Positions 23,636 through 31,427 of a stretch of DNA of 41,041 nucleotides are shown one piece after another. Source of the stretch: Anaerolineae bacterium CG2_30_57_67 (lineage in GTDB: Bacteria > Chloroflexota > Anaerolineae > Anaerolineales > Villigracilaceae). Below the pieces are notes generated by a model, which saw only the letters and a program-made list of their open reading frames with translations, was not told where the DNA came from and did not search any database. The first letter of the stretch is position 1; every line of letters begins with the position of its first letter. The position numbers and the translations under genes are program-made. The DNA is taken from contig MNXJ01000036.1 in assembly GCA_001872455.1 (NCBI GenBank), positions 1-41,041 on the forward strand, read 5' to 3'.

Positions 23636-23672
23636 TCCTGATAAAAATTTCATTAACAAACAAAAGGCTCTA

Positions 23673-23701
23673 TTGACCTTTTGGGCTTGAATCTGTAAGA
23701 T
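23673..23701 (+). promoter_or_regulatory. Probable promoter of the liv-type operon
   Basis: TTGACC (23673-23678), a 17-base spacer and TAAGAT (23696-23701). A leader of roughly 100 bases follows before a strong TAAGGAGG ribosome site and the ATG at 23806. I saw no recognisable riboswitch in the leader. Confidence 0.5.
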
Positions 23702-23805
23702 TTGCCCTGTTTTGTCAGACAACTCCCCAATCCGTTTTGCGGCGTTGCCAGACCAACTTTACCCGGTAGATCCGGGATTCTATTCTTTCCTAAGGAGGAA
23801 GAAGA

Positions 23806-25026
23806 ATGTCTAAACGAATTTTTGCTCTGTTCTCTCTGTTGATTGCGGCCAGCATGTTACTGGCGGCCTGCGGTCCGGCGGCTTCGTCCACTGAAGCCCC
23901 CGCGGCGACTACCCAGACCATCAAAATCGCCACGCAGTCCCCGCTGTCCGGCGACCAGTCGGTGTTGGGCGTAGACATCAAGCGCGGCGCTGAAATGGCG
24001 CTGGAACAAAATAACGCCGCTTTGCTGGCGCTCGGCTTCAAAGTCGAGTTGACCCCGTTTGACGACCAGGCCAATCCTGACACCGGCGTTGCCAATGCCA
24101 AGCAGATTGTCTCTGACCCAGCCATCCTGTGCGGCGTCGGCCACCTCAACTCTGGCGTTATGATCCCGTCGTCGGAAGAGTATCACAACGCTGGGCTGGT
24201 CTTCGTCTCCCCTGGTAACACCAACCCAAAAATCACTGATCGCGGCTATCTCGAAGTCAACCGCATCGTTGGCCGTGATGATGTTCAAGGCGTCGTCGGC
24301 GCCGATTTCGCCAACAAGCAAGGCATGAAGAGCATCTTCATCGTTCACGATAAGACTGCTTACGGTCAAGGCGTGGCTGAATTCTTCAAGCAGGAAGCCG
24401 AAAAACTGGGCATGACAGTGACCGGATTTGAAGGCACGGAAGAAAAAGCTAACTTCGACTCTCTTCTGACCCCCATCCTGGCATCCAACTCCGATATGGT
24501 CTTCTTCGGCGGTCTCTACCCGCAAGCGGGTGTGCTCTTCAAACAGGCCCGTGAGAAGGGTTATGCCGGAACTTTCATGGGTCCCGATGGCATGGACTCC
24601 TCCGCGCTGGTAGACATTGCTGGCCCCACCCTGCTTGATGGTGGCGGGATGGTCTACTCCACCGTTGCCGGCCCTGCCTCTGTCTACCCCGGCACCGCCA
24701 AATTTGTGGCTGATTTCAAGGCCAAGTACAACGCTGACCCGCAACCTTTCTCGGCTCAGAGCTTCGATTCCATGAATATCTGCCTCAAAGCCATTGAAGA
24801 AGCAGTCAAAGCCAAGGGCGGCGCTCTGCCCACCCGCACCGAAGTTGCCAACGCCGTCCGCGCGTTGAAAGATTTCCCCGGTATCACCGGCACCTTCACC
24901 TTCAATGCAATTGGTGACCCGACCTTCGCCAGCTACTTCGTCATCAAAGTCAATTCGGCTGACCCCGCCAAATGGGGCGAAAACGCTGTAATTGAAACCC
25001 TCTCGATTGCTCCTCCGAGCAAGTAA
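23806..25026 (+). CDS. livK: Branched-chain amino-acid-type ABC transporter substrate-binding lipoprotein
   Basis: A 406-residue type I periplasmic-binding-fold protein. The lipobox LLAAC places the lipidated Cys at residue 22, followed by a Ser/Ala/Pro/Thr linker, as in surface lipoproteins of monoderm-like cells. The mature protein opens IKIATQSPLSGDQSVLGVDIKRGAEMAL, the usual LivJ/LivK start, and continues with FVSPGNTNPKITDRG and an IVHDKTAYGQGVAEFFKQEAEKLG block. It delivers ligand to the permeases encoded next. Amino acids are the most common ligands, but amides, urea and aromatic acids are also carried by this family, so the symbol is only indicative. It is followed by an intercistronic hairpin. 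Confidence 0.9.
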   Translation: MSKRIFALFSLLIAASMLLAACGPAASSTEAPAATTQTIKIATQSPLSGDQSVLGVDIKRGAEMALEQNNAALLALGFKVELTPFDDQANPDTGVANAKQIVSDPAILCGVGHLNSGVMIPSSEEYHNAGLVFVSPGNTNPKITDRGYLEVNRIVGRDDVQGVVGADFANKQGMKSIFIVHDKTAYGQGVAEFFKQEAEKLGMTVTGFEGTEEKANFDSLLTPILASNSDMVFFGGLYPQAGVLFKQAREKGYAGTFMGPDGMDSSALVDIAGPTLLDGGGMVYSTVAGPASVYPGTAKFVADFKAKYNADPQPFSAQSFDSMNICLKAIEEAVKAKGGALPTRTEVANAVRALKDFPGITGTFTFNAIGDPTFASYFVIKVNSADPAKWGENAVIETLSIAPPSK

Positions 25027-25044
25027 TCCGCAGTTCAGTACTTC

Positions 25045-25080
25045 CCTCCCGGTCGTTCTTTGGAGCGACCGGGAGGATTT
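25045..25080 (+). terminator. Intercistronic hairpin between SBP and permease genes
   Basis: A perfect 11-bp stem, CCTCCCGGTCG (25045-25055) with CGACCGGGAGG (25066-25076), is followed by ATTTT. It probably allows partial readthrough or stabilises the SBP message, so the SBP is made in excess over the membrane components. Confidence 0.65.
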
Positions 25081-25098
25081 TCAACTCCGGGAGCATTT

Positions 25099-26274
25099 AT
25101 GAAACGTTTTTCAGAAACAATCAACGTGCGGGAGCTGCTTCGTCCAATTGGTCAAATGATTGCATTTTCTCTGGGGGGAGGCGCAGTATTATCGCTGGTT
25201 GTTGTGTTGCTCGCATTGTTACTGGACCAAACTGCTGTGGGACAAAACCTGCAGGCACGTTATAGCGTCTCATTAGTCACGTACACACTGGCCAACCTTC
25301 CACAAGTTTTAATTGACGGGTTGACCATTGGCTTTGTTTACGCCGCCATTGCGCTGGGCTACACCATGGTTTACGGCGTACTAGAATTCATTAACTTTGC
25401 CCACTCTGAAATTTTTGCCGTAGGCGCATTTGTGGGTGTGGAAATTTTAATTGCCCTCAAAAATGCTGGGATTCTCAGCGCCGCATCGCTGGGCGTTGCG
25501 TATCTAATCCTGTTGCTTGCTCTGCTGGCTGGCATGACCGCATCTGGGTTTCTGGCAGTTGCTGTTGAGCGCATTGCCTATCGTCCATTACGAGGCGCTC
25601 CGCGTCTTGTTCCGCTCATCTCAGCCATTGGCGTTTCATTTTTCTTGCAAGACATTATCCGCTTGGTGGAAAGTCTGACCACCGGGCAATTTAATCGCAT
25701 CATCCCCACGTTTGGAAATTTTGACGAGCGCCTTATCTTTGGACAACTTCCCTTGGGCGCAACTACAGTCGTGCTGGGTGTACAAATCAAATCTCTCATC
25801 GTCATCTTGGTCGCTGTCATCATGCTAGTTGGTCTAAATTATCTGGTCAACGCCACCAAAATTGGCAAGGCCATTCGCGCAGTAGCGCAAGACCGTCCCA
25901 CCGCCAGTTTGATGGGCATTGATGTCAACCGCATTATCTCAATTACTTTTCTCATCGGTGGCACGCTGGGCGGCGCTGCAGGGGTTTTATATGCGCTCAA
26001 GTTCACCCGCATCGACCCGTTTGTGGGCTTCTTCCCCGGCCTGAAGGCCTTTACCGCTGCGGTGTTGGGCGGCATCGGCAATTTAACGGGTGCTCTGCTG
26101 GGCGGTATTGTATTAGGGTTGCTGGAAACCTTTGCGGGCGCGTTCATGTCTGCTTTCACAATGGGAGCCGCTGGCGCCGAATACAAAGATATTTTCGCCT
26201 TTGGCATCCTCATCCTGGTACTCATCTTCCGCCCGAACGGGTTGATGGGCGAAAATGTGAGCCAGAAGGCCTAG
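25099..26274 (+). CDS. livH: ABC transporter permease, LivH type
   Basis: A 391-residue polytopic membrane protein with about eight or nine hydrophobic segments. Conserved LivH blocks are QVLIDGLTIGFVYAAIALGYTMVYGVLEFINFAHSEIFAVGAFVG, RIAYRPLRGAPRLVPLISAIGVSFFLQ and GKAIRAVAQDRPTASLMGIDVNRIISITFLIGG, the last being the ATPase-contacting loop. The N-terminus has an extra membrane segment (residues ~18-45) before the usual family start, giving it about 90 residues more than E. coli LivH. The ATG at 25099 has GGGAG about 6 bases upstream. An alternative start 39 bases earlier has no such site. It pairs with the LivM-type permease that follows. Confidence 0.92.
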   Translation: MKRFSETINVRELLRPIGQMIAFSLGGGAVLSLVVVLLALLLDQTAVGQNLQARYSVSLVTYTLANLPQVLIDGLTIGFVYAAIALGYTMVYGVLEFINFAHSEIFAVGAFVGVEILIALKNAGILSAASLGVAYLILLLALLAGMTASGFLAVAVERIAYRPLRGAPRLVPLISAIGVSFFLQDIIRLVESLTTGQFNRIIPTFGNFDERLIFGQLPLGATTVVLGVQIKSLIVILVAVIMLVGLNYLVNATKIGKAIRAVAQDRPTASLMGIDVNRIISITFLIGGTLGGAAGVLYALKFTRIDPFVGFFPGLKAFTAAVLGGIGNLTGALLGGIVLGLLETFAGAFMSAFTMGAAGAEYKDIFAFGILILVLIFRPNGLMGENVSQKA

Positions 26275-26285
26275 AGGAGATACCC

Positions 26286-27629
26286 ATGTTTTCCAAAGAA
26301 AAATTTCAAGATTTCCTCGCCAAATTGAATACCGGCTACACACCCTATGTACTGATTCTGGTTCATATTATGATTGGCGCCATCTGGGTCTATTCCAGCC
26401 CACGCTCCAATGTGGCCTTCGTCGTTTTCATCTCGTCCCTGCTGACGTTATATGGCTTAAACACAAATAAAATTTTCAAACTCAGCGCCGGATTGATTTT
26501 AGCACTGGTGGTGATGCCGGTTTTGGGCGTCCGCAACATTTTCTACCTGGAAATCATGTTCCAGATTAGCGTATTCGCTGCGCTCTCGCTTGGTTTGAAT
26601 ATCGTCATCGGATTTGCCGGATTGCTTGACTTGGGCTATGTGGCCTTTTACGCGGTTGGCGCATATCTGTGGGGCTTTTTTGGCTCACAACAGTTCTACG
26701 CTATTCCCTACGCTCCCGGCATTCAGCCATCCGACTTGCCGTTTCTGCTGCCCGGTGATATGTTCTACCTGTTCATATTCATTGCCATCATCGTCGCGGC
26801 CCTGACGGGTATCCTGCTCGGCCTGCCAGTACTGCGCCTGCGTGGCGATTATCTAGCCATCGTCACGCTTGGTTTTGGCGAAGTCATTCGCGTACTAGCC
26901 AACAACCTGGATAAACCTTGGAATCTCACCAACGGCCCGCAGGGCATTACCCCGGTGCAACGCCCCACCATGCCACAATTTGCAGTGGATGGGTTCAATA
27001 ATTTTTTTGGCGGGATCATTGGTCACACTGTCTCCAAAGCAGATGTCTACAACGTTTTCTTTTATCTTCTAGCGTTGCTGGTTATCGTCACAATCATTCA
27101 GGTAGTCTCCCGGCTCAACGATTCGAAAATTGGCCGCGCCTGGACGGCCATCCGTGAAGATGAAACTGCCGCCATCGCCATGGGCATTCCGCTGGTACAG
27201 ATGAAACTGGCAGCTTTTGCCACAGGCGCTTCCTTTGCTGGCGCTATGGGCGTTCTCATGGCCGCCAGCCGCACCTTTGTCAGCCCGGAAAGTTTCAGCT
27301 TTATGCAGTCAATTGGCGTTCTGACCATGGTTATTTTGGGCGGAACGGGCAGCATTCCCGGCGTTATTTTAGGGGCGGCCACTGTGACGGTGTTGAATCT
27401 GCAAATTTTGCAAGGCTTTTCGCTCTACCTGAGCCAATTGCGCCAGAGCGACGCCGTCATCCCTATCATCAATTTCGCTTGGAAAAATCTATCCACCCAG
27501 CTTGACCCGGCGAAATATCAGCGCCTGCTCTTTGGGGCCATCCTCATCCTGATGATGATTTTCCGCCCGGCAGGGCTCATTCCAGCGGCGCGCCGCCAGC
27601 GTGAGCTTGCCGCCGACGACGAAGAATAG
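26286..27629 (+). CDS. livM: ABC transporter permease, LivM type
   Basis: A 447-residue membrane protein, the second pore subunit. Recognisable LivM motifs are SLGLNIVIGFAGLLDLGYVAFYAVGAYLWGF, LPVLRLRGDYLAIVTLGFGEVIRVLANN and IGRAWTAIREDETAAIAMGIPLVQMKLAAFATGASFAGAMGVL, the coupling loop. AGAGGAG lies eight bases before the ATG and begins at the stop of livH. A periplasmic insertion (about residues 220-250) before the last helices is variable in the family. The C-terminus has an acidic end (ELAADDEE). Confidence 0.92.
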   Translation: MFSKEKFQDFLAKLNTGYTPYVLILVHIMIGAIWVYSSPRSNVAFVVFISSLLTLYGLNTNKIFKLSAGLILALVVMPVLGVRNIFYLEIMFQISVFAALSLGLNIVIGFAGLLDLGYVAFYAVGAYLWGFFGSQQFYAIPYAPGIQPSDLPFLLPGDMFYLFIFIAIIVAALTGILLGLPVLRLRGDYLAIVTLGFGEVIRVLANNLDKPWNLTNGPQGITPVQRPTMPQFAVDGFNNFFGGIIGHTVSKADVYNVFFYLLALLVIVTIIQVVSRLNDSKIGRAWTAIREDETAAIAMGIPLVQMKLAAFATGASFAGAMGVLMAASRTFVSPESFSFMQSIGVLTMVILGGTGSIPGVILGAATVTVLNLQILQGFSLYLSQLRQSDAVIPIINFAWKNLSTQLDPAKYQRLLFGAILILMMIFRPAGLIPAARRQRELAADDEE

Positions 27630-27640
27630 ACGAGGAACCT

Positions 27641-28438
27641 ATGGCATTGCTCCAAGCAATTGACGTAACCAAACGTTTCGGCGGACTGACTGCCGTCAAT
27701 AAAATGAATTTCGAGTTAAAAAAGGGCGAAATTGTCAGCGTGATTGGCCCCAACGGCGCGGGGAAAACCACCTTTTTTAACACACTAACCGGATTGTACC
27801 GACCGGAAGAGGGCAAAATTCTCTTTAACGGCACATCCCTCATCGGCTTGCGCCCCGACCAAATCGCCGCGCGCGGCATCGCCCGCACTTTCCAAAATAT
27901 TCGTCTGTTCGGAAACATGAGTGTTATCGAAAATGTTCTGGTTGGTATGCACTTTCACCTGAAGCAAAACATGGTTTCGGCCATTTTGCGCTTTGATTCG
28001 TTCAAAAAAGAGGAACTTGAAGCGGAAGCGTGTGCCTACGAGTTGATCAAATACGTAGGAATTGATACCAGCTTGAGCAACGAACTGGCGAAAAACCTGC
28101 CCTATGGCGGTCAGCGCCGCGTGGAAATTGCCCGCGCTCTGGCAGCTGATCCCCAATTGCTGTTGCTCGATGAACCCGCCGCCGGCATGAATCCGCAGGA
28201 AACCGAAGAAGTGACCAACCTTTTCCGCCGGATCCGCGATGAAAAAGAAATTACCATTCTGCTGATTGAGCATGATATGCGCGTGGTCATGAGAATTTCG
28301 GAACGCATCAGCGTGATGGACTATGGCGAAAAAATCGCTGAAGGTTCTCCCGCCCAAATTCGTTCCAACTCGCATGTAATTGAAGCCTATCTGGGACGCG
28401 GCGCAGTGGCCGGACAACACGAGGAGATGGTCAAATGA
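27641..28438 (+). CDS. livG: ABC transporter ATP-binding protein, LivG type
   Basis: A 265-residue ATPase subunit. Walker A is GPNGAGKTT (about residues 36-44). The signature region is unusual but family-typical, NLPYGGQRRVEIARAL. Walker B is LLLLDEPAAGMNPQETEE, and the H-loop His is in LIEHDMRVVMRIS. The LivG-specific C-terminal EGSPAQIRSNSHVIEAYLG tail is present. Its stop overlaps the next ATG (ATGA), so LivG and LivF are produced in coupled amounts, as expected for a heterodimeric ATPase. Confidence 0.94.
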   Translation: MALLQAIDVTKRFGGLTAVNKMNFELKKGEIVSVIGPNGAGKTTFFNTLTGLYRPEEGKILFNGTSLIGLRPDQIAARGIARTFQNIRLFGNMSVIENVLVGMHFHLKQNMVSAILRFDSFKKEELEAEACAYELIKYVGIDTSLSNELAKNLPYGGQRRVEIARALAADPQLLLLDEPAAGMNPQETEEVTNLFRRIRDEKEITILLIEHDMRVVMRISERISVMDYGEKIAEGSPAQIRSNSHVIEAYLGRGAVAGQHEEMVK

Positions 28439-29148
28439 GCCTGCTGACCCTGGAAAATGTTCACAGCTACTACGGGCGCATCCATGCCCTCAAAGGCATC
28501 AGTATCGAAATCAATCAGGGTGAAATTGTTACCCTGATTGGCGCCAATGGCGCAGGAAAAAGCACCACCCTGCGCACCATCTCCGGCATCCTGCACCCCA
28601 AACAAGGGCGGGTTCTGCTCAAAGAGCAGGACATCTCGCACATGGAACCGCACAACATCGTTGCCGCGGGCATCGGCCACGTCCCCGAAGGGCGCGGAAT
28701 TTTCCCCAACCTGACGGTGAAGGAAAATATGGAAATTGGCGCTTTCACCTTGAATGACAACGCCGAAATCGCGCGGCGCATGGATCACGCCGTGACGCTC
28801 TTCCCGCGCCTCAAGGAACGTATTAGCCAAAAAGGCGGCACACTCTCTGGCGGCGAACAGCAAATGCTGGCGATTGCGCGCGGGCTGATGTTACAACCCA
28901 GCGTGCTGATGCTGGATGAGCCCTCGATGGGTCTCGCGCCGGTATTGGTGGAACTCATCTTCGACATCATCAAACAGCTGAATGAACAGGGCACCACCAT
29001 TCTGCTGGTTGAACAAAACGCGCTGATGGCGCTCTCCATCGCCCACCGCGGCTACGTCCTGCAAACCGGTGAAATCGTCATCAGCGACACCGCCGCCAAC
29101 CTCAAACAAAACGAAACCGTCCAACACGCCTACCTGGGCGTCGAATAA
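28435..29148 (+). CDS. livF: ABC transporter ATP-binding protein, LivF type
   Basis: A 237-residue ATPase subunit and the last gene of the transporter operon. Motifs: Walker A GANGAGKST, Q-loop region, LivF-typical IGHVPEGRGIFPNLTVKENMEIGAF, signature LSGGEQQMLAIARGLM, Walker B VLMLDEPSMGLAPVLVE and H-loop VEQNALMALSIAHRGYVLQTGEIV. Full family length. A strong terminator follows 15 bases after the stop. Confidence 0.95.
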   Translation: MSLLTLENVHSYYGRIHALKGISIEINQGEIVTLIGANGAGKSTTLRTISGILHPKQGRVLLKEQDISHMEPHNIVAAGIGHVPEGRGIFPNLTVKENMEIGAFTLNDNAEIARRMDHAVTLFPRLKERISQKGGTLSGGEQQMLAIARGLMLQPSVLMLDEPSMGLAPVLVELIFDIIKQLNEQGTTILLVEQNALMALSIAHRGYVLQTGEIVISDTAANLKQNETVQHAYLGVE

Positions 29149-29163
29149 TCACTGTCGCAACAC

Positions 29164-29197
29164 AAAAAGCGCAGGGAAAACATCCCTGCGCTTTTTT
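29164..29197 (+). terminator. Terminator of the liv-type operon
   Basis: A perfect 14-bp stem, AAAAAGCGCAGGGA with TCCCTGCGCTTTTT, has a five-base loop and ends in a T run. Confidence 0.9.
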
Positions 29198-29274
29198 ATT
29201 TTCAAGTACAATACTTTCAGCCACGCCTTCCTCCCATCCTCTTCTCTTCTTCTCTTCTTCTCCTTCCCCCTCTC

Positions 29275-30435
29275 ATGCCAACTGCCGAAATCATCACCAT
29301 TGGAACTGAAATTTTACTGGGCGAAATTGTAGACACCAACTCCGCCTGGCTGGCGCGCAAGCTGCGCGACCTGAACCTCAACATTTTCCGCACCGCCACC
29401 GTCGGCGACAACGCCGAGCGCATCGTCGAAATTTTGCGCGAAACCCTGGCACGCACCGACATCATCATCACCACCGGCGGGCTGGGACCCACCGTGGACG
29501 ACCCCACCCGCGAAGCCGTCGCCCTGGCCTTTGGCCGCCCCACCGAATATCGCCCCGAACTCTGGCAACAAGTTGTCGAGCGCATGGCGCGCTTTGGGCG
29601 CACCCCCGGCGAAAACCAAAAACGCCAGGCCTACATTCCGCAAGGCGGAATCGCCCTCACCAACCCGGTCGGCACCGCCCCAGCCTTCATCGTCGCCGAA
29701 AACGGCAAATGCGTCATCTCCCTGCCCGGCGTCCCGCGCGAAATGGAATACCTGGCCGAAAACGAAGTTTTCCCCTACCTGCGCCGCACTTACAACCTGA
29801 GCGGACTAATCAAAGCCCGCGTTTTGCACACCGCCGGCATGGGCGAATCGGTCATTGACGAAAAAATCGGCGACCTGGAAAGCCTCGCCAACCCGACGGT
29901 GGGTCTGGCCGCGCACGCCGGAGCAGTGGATATACGCATCACCGCCAAGGCCGAAACCGAAGAAAACGCCGACCAAATGATTGCCGCCCTCGAAGCCGAC
30001 CTGCGCCAGCGCCTGGGCAGCATCATCTACGGCGCAGACGAGGAAACCCTGGAAAGCGTCGTCTTGCGCCTGCTCGCCGCGCAAAACGCCCGCCTAAGCG
30101 TCGTCGAAGCCAACAGCGGCGGAGAACTGACCCGCCGCCTGAGCGCCGCCGGACTGCCGCAAATTTTTGCAGGCGGGAAAATCATCTCCGAACAAATCAG
30201 CGTCGCCGCATTGCTGGGCGCGCTTCAGGCCGAATGCGCCGCCTCCGGCGCAGAATACGGCCTGGGGCTGACGGCGCATCCAACCGCCGGAAATTTGGAA
30301 GTTGACCTGGCGCTAATCAGCCCGGCGCGCGCCTGGACGGAAACCCACGGTTACGGCGGGCACCCCAAAAGCCTGGCAGGTTGGGGCGCCACCAGCCTGC
30401 TCAACAATCTTCGCCAAAAAATACTGACCGTATGA
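29275..30435 (+). CDS. cinA: CinA-like protein with degenerate PncC domain
   Basis: A 386-residue CinA homologue. The N-terminal MoaB/MogA-like domain (COG1058) is intact: EIITIGTEILLGEIVDTNSAWLARKL, TTGGLGPTVDDPTREAVA and ISLPGVPREME. This domain is associated with ADP-ribose pyrophosphatase activity in bifunctional CinA proteins. The C-terminal domain aligns with PncC (nicotinamide mononucleotide deamidase), but AESCTGG has become VEANSGG, replacing the catalytic Ser, and the SGIAGP loop reads LTAHPTAG. Deamidase activity is therefore not expected. The ATG is preceded by a long pyrimidine tract without an SD. The stop overlaps the next gene (ATGA). Confidence 0.9.
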   Translation: MPTAEIITIGTEILLGEIVDTNSAWLARKLRDLNLNIFRTATVGDNAERIVEILRETLARTDIIITTGGLGPTVDDPTREAVALAFGRPTEYRPELWQQVVERMARFGRTPGENQKRQAYIPQGGIALTNPVGTAPAFIVAENGKCVISLPGVPREMEYLAENEVFPYLRRTYNLSGLIKARVLHTAGMGESVIDEKIGDLESLANPTVGLAAHAGAVDIRITAKAETEENADQMIAALEADLRQRLGSIIYGADEETLESVVLRLLAAQNARLSVVEANSGGELTRRLSAAGLPQIFAGGKIISEQISVAALLGALQAECAASGAEYGLGLTAHPTAGNLEVDLALISPARAWTETHGYGGHPKSLAGWGATSLLNNLRQKILTV

Positions 30436-31382
30436 AAAAAAAGTTGCCGGGGATTGCCCTGCTGATTTGGGGCGCAAACCTGCTCGGCCTGCTGGCACTG
30501 GGAATTTTTCTCTCCGCCAGCGGCTTTTTTTACCCGCCCGGCCTTGCCGCGCCGCAAAATTTGCCGCCGCCGCGAAAAACCAGCCGCCCCAGCCGCACCC
30601 CCTTCCCCAACGTCACCCTGCGCCCCAGCCTGACCCCCTGGCCGACGCCCAGCCTGGGGCCGTCGGTCACGCCGATGGCGGTCAGCACCAACCGGCAAAT
30701 CATCGGCTACTCGGTCGAAAATCGCCCGCTGGAAGTTTACCGCTACGGCACGGGTCCCAGCGTCAAATTGATTGTGGCCGGAATTCACGGCGGGTACGAA
30801 CACAACACGGTCGAACTGGCCGCGGAACTGATTGCCTACCTGAACGACAACCCGCAAGTCATCCCCGCCGACACCAGCCTGTACATTTTGCCCGACCTGA
30901 ACCCCGATGGCTACGCGCGCGTCAAAGGCGTGGACGGGCGCGCCAACGCCAACAACGTGGATTTAAATCGCAACTGGCCCTACAGATGGCAAAAAGATTG
31001 GAAGCGTGACGGCTGCTGGTTGTATACCCCCATCGAAGGCGGCGCAGCTGCCGCCTCGGAGCCGGAAGTGCAGGCGTTGATTGCCTTTGTGGATTTGATG
31101 CGCCCGCAGGCACTGATTAGTTATCACAGCGCCGCGCTGGGGATTTTTCCCGGCGGGAGGCCCGATTTCCCCGAATCGATACGCCTGGCGGAAGACATCG
31201 CCGCTGTCAGCGATTACCCGTACCCGCCGATTGATACCGGCTGCGACTACACCGGCAACCTGACGGATTGGGCGGCCAACACGCGCAACATTCCGGCGGT
31301 GGATATTGAGTTAACCAATCACCGCGATACCGATTTTGCGCAAAATATGCGTATTCTGCAGGTTTTTTTGGGCTGGCGCTGA
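30432..31382 (+). CDS. Membrane-anchored M14-type zinc carboxypeptidase
   Basis: A 316-residue protein. One N-terminal membrane helix (about 7-30) is followed by a Pro/Ser/Thr-rich linker (41-85), then an M14 metallopeptidase domain facing outward. Probable zinc ligands are His119 and Glu123 in GIHGGYEHN and His232 in ISYHSAALG; the H-to-E spacing is one longer than the classical HxxE. NNVDLNRNWP (175-183) is the substrate-binding block and Glu293 in VDIELTNH is the likely catalytic base. Relatives cleave gamma-D-glutamyl-diamino-acid bonds of cell-wall peptides or C-terminal residues of proteins; which applies is not readable. It is translationally coupled to cinA. Confidence 0.85.
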   Translation: MKKKLPGIALLIWGANLLGLLALGIFLSASGFFYPPGLAAPQNLPPPRKTSRPSRTPFPNVTLRPSLTPWPTPSLGPSVTPMAVSTNRQIIGYSVENRPLEVYRYGTGPSVKLIVAGIHGGYEHNTVELAAELIAYLNDNPQVIPADTSLYILPDLNPDGYARVKGVDGRANANNVDLNRNWPYRWQKDWKRDGCWLYTPIEGGAAAASEPEVQALIAFVDLMRPQALISYHSAALGIFPGGRPDFPESIRLAEDIAAVSDYPYPPIDTGCDYTGNLTDWAANTRNIPAVDIELTNHRDTDFAQNMRILQVFLGWR

Positions 31383-31390
31383 TCCTTGCT

Positions 31391-31409
31391 CCAACGTCGG
31401 GAGACGTTG
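31391..31409. repeat. Short hairpin sharing a 14-mer with the element at 23525
   Basis: CAACGTC/GACGTTG arms (31392-31398 and 31403-31409) surround GGGA. CCAACGTCGGGAGA (31391-31404) is the exact reverse complement of 23570-23583. It sits between two convergent genes. Confidence 0.55.
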
Positions 31410-31427
31410 AAATTCGACATTTTTCAA

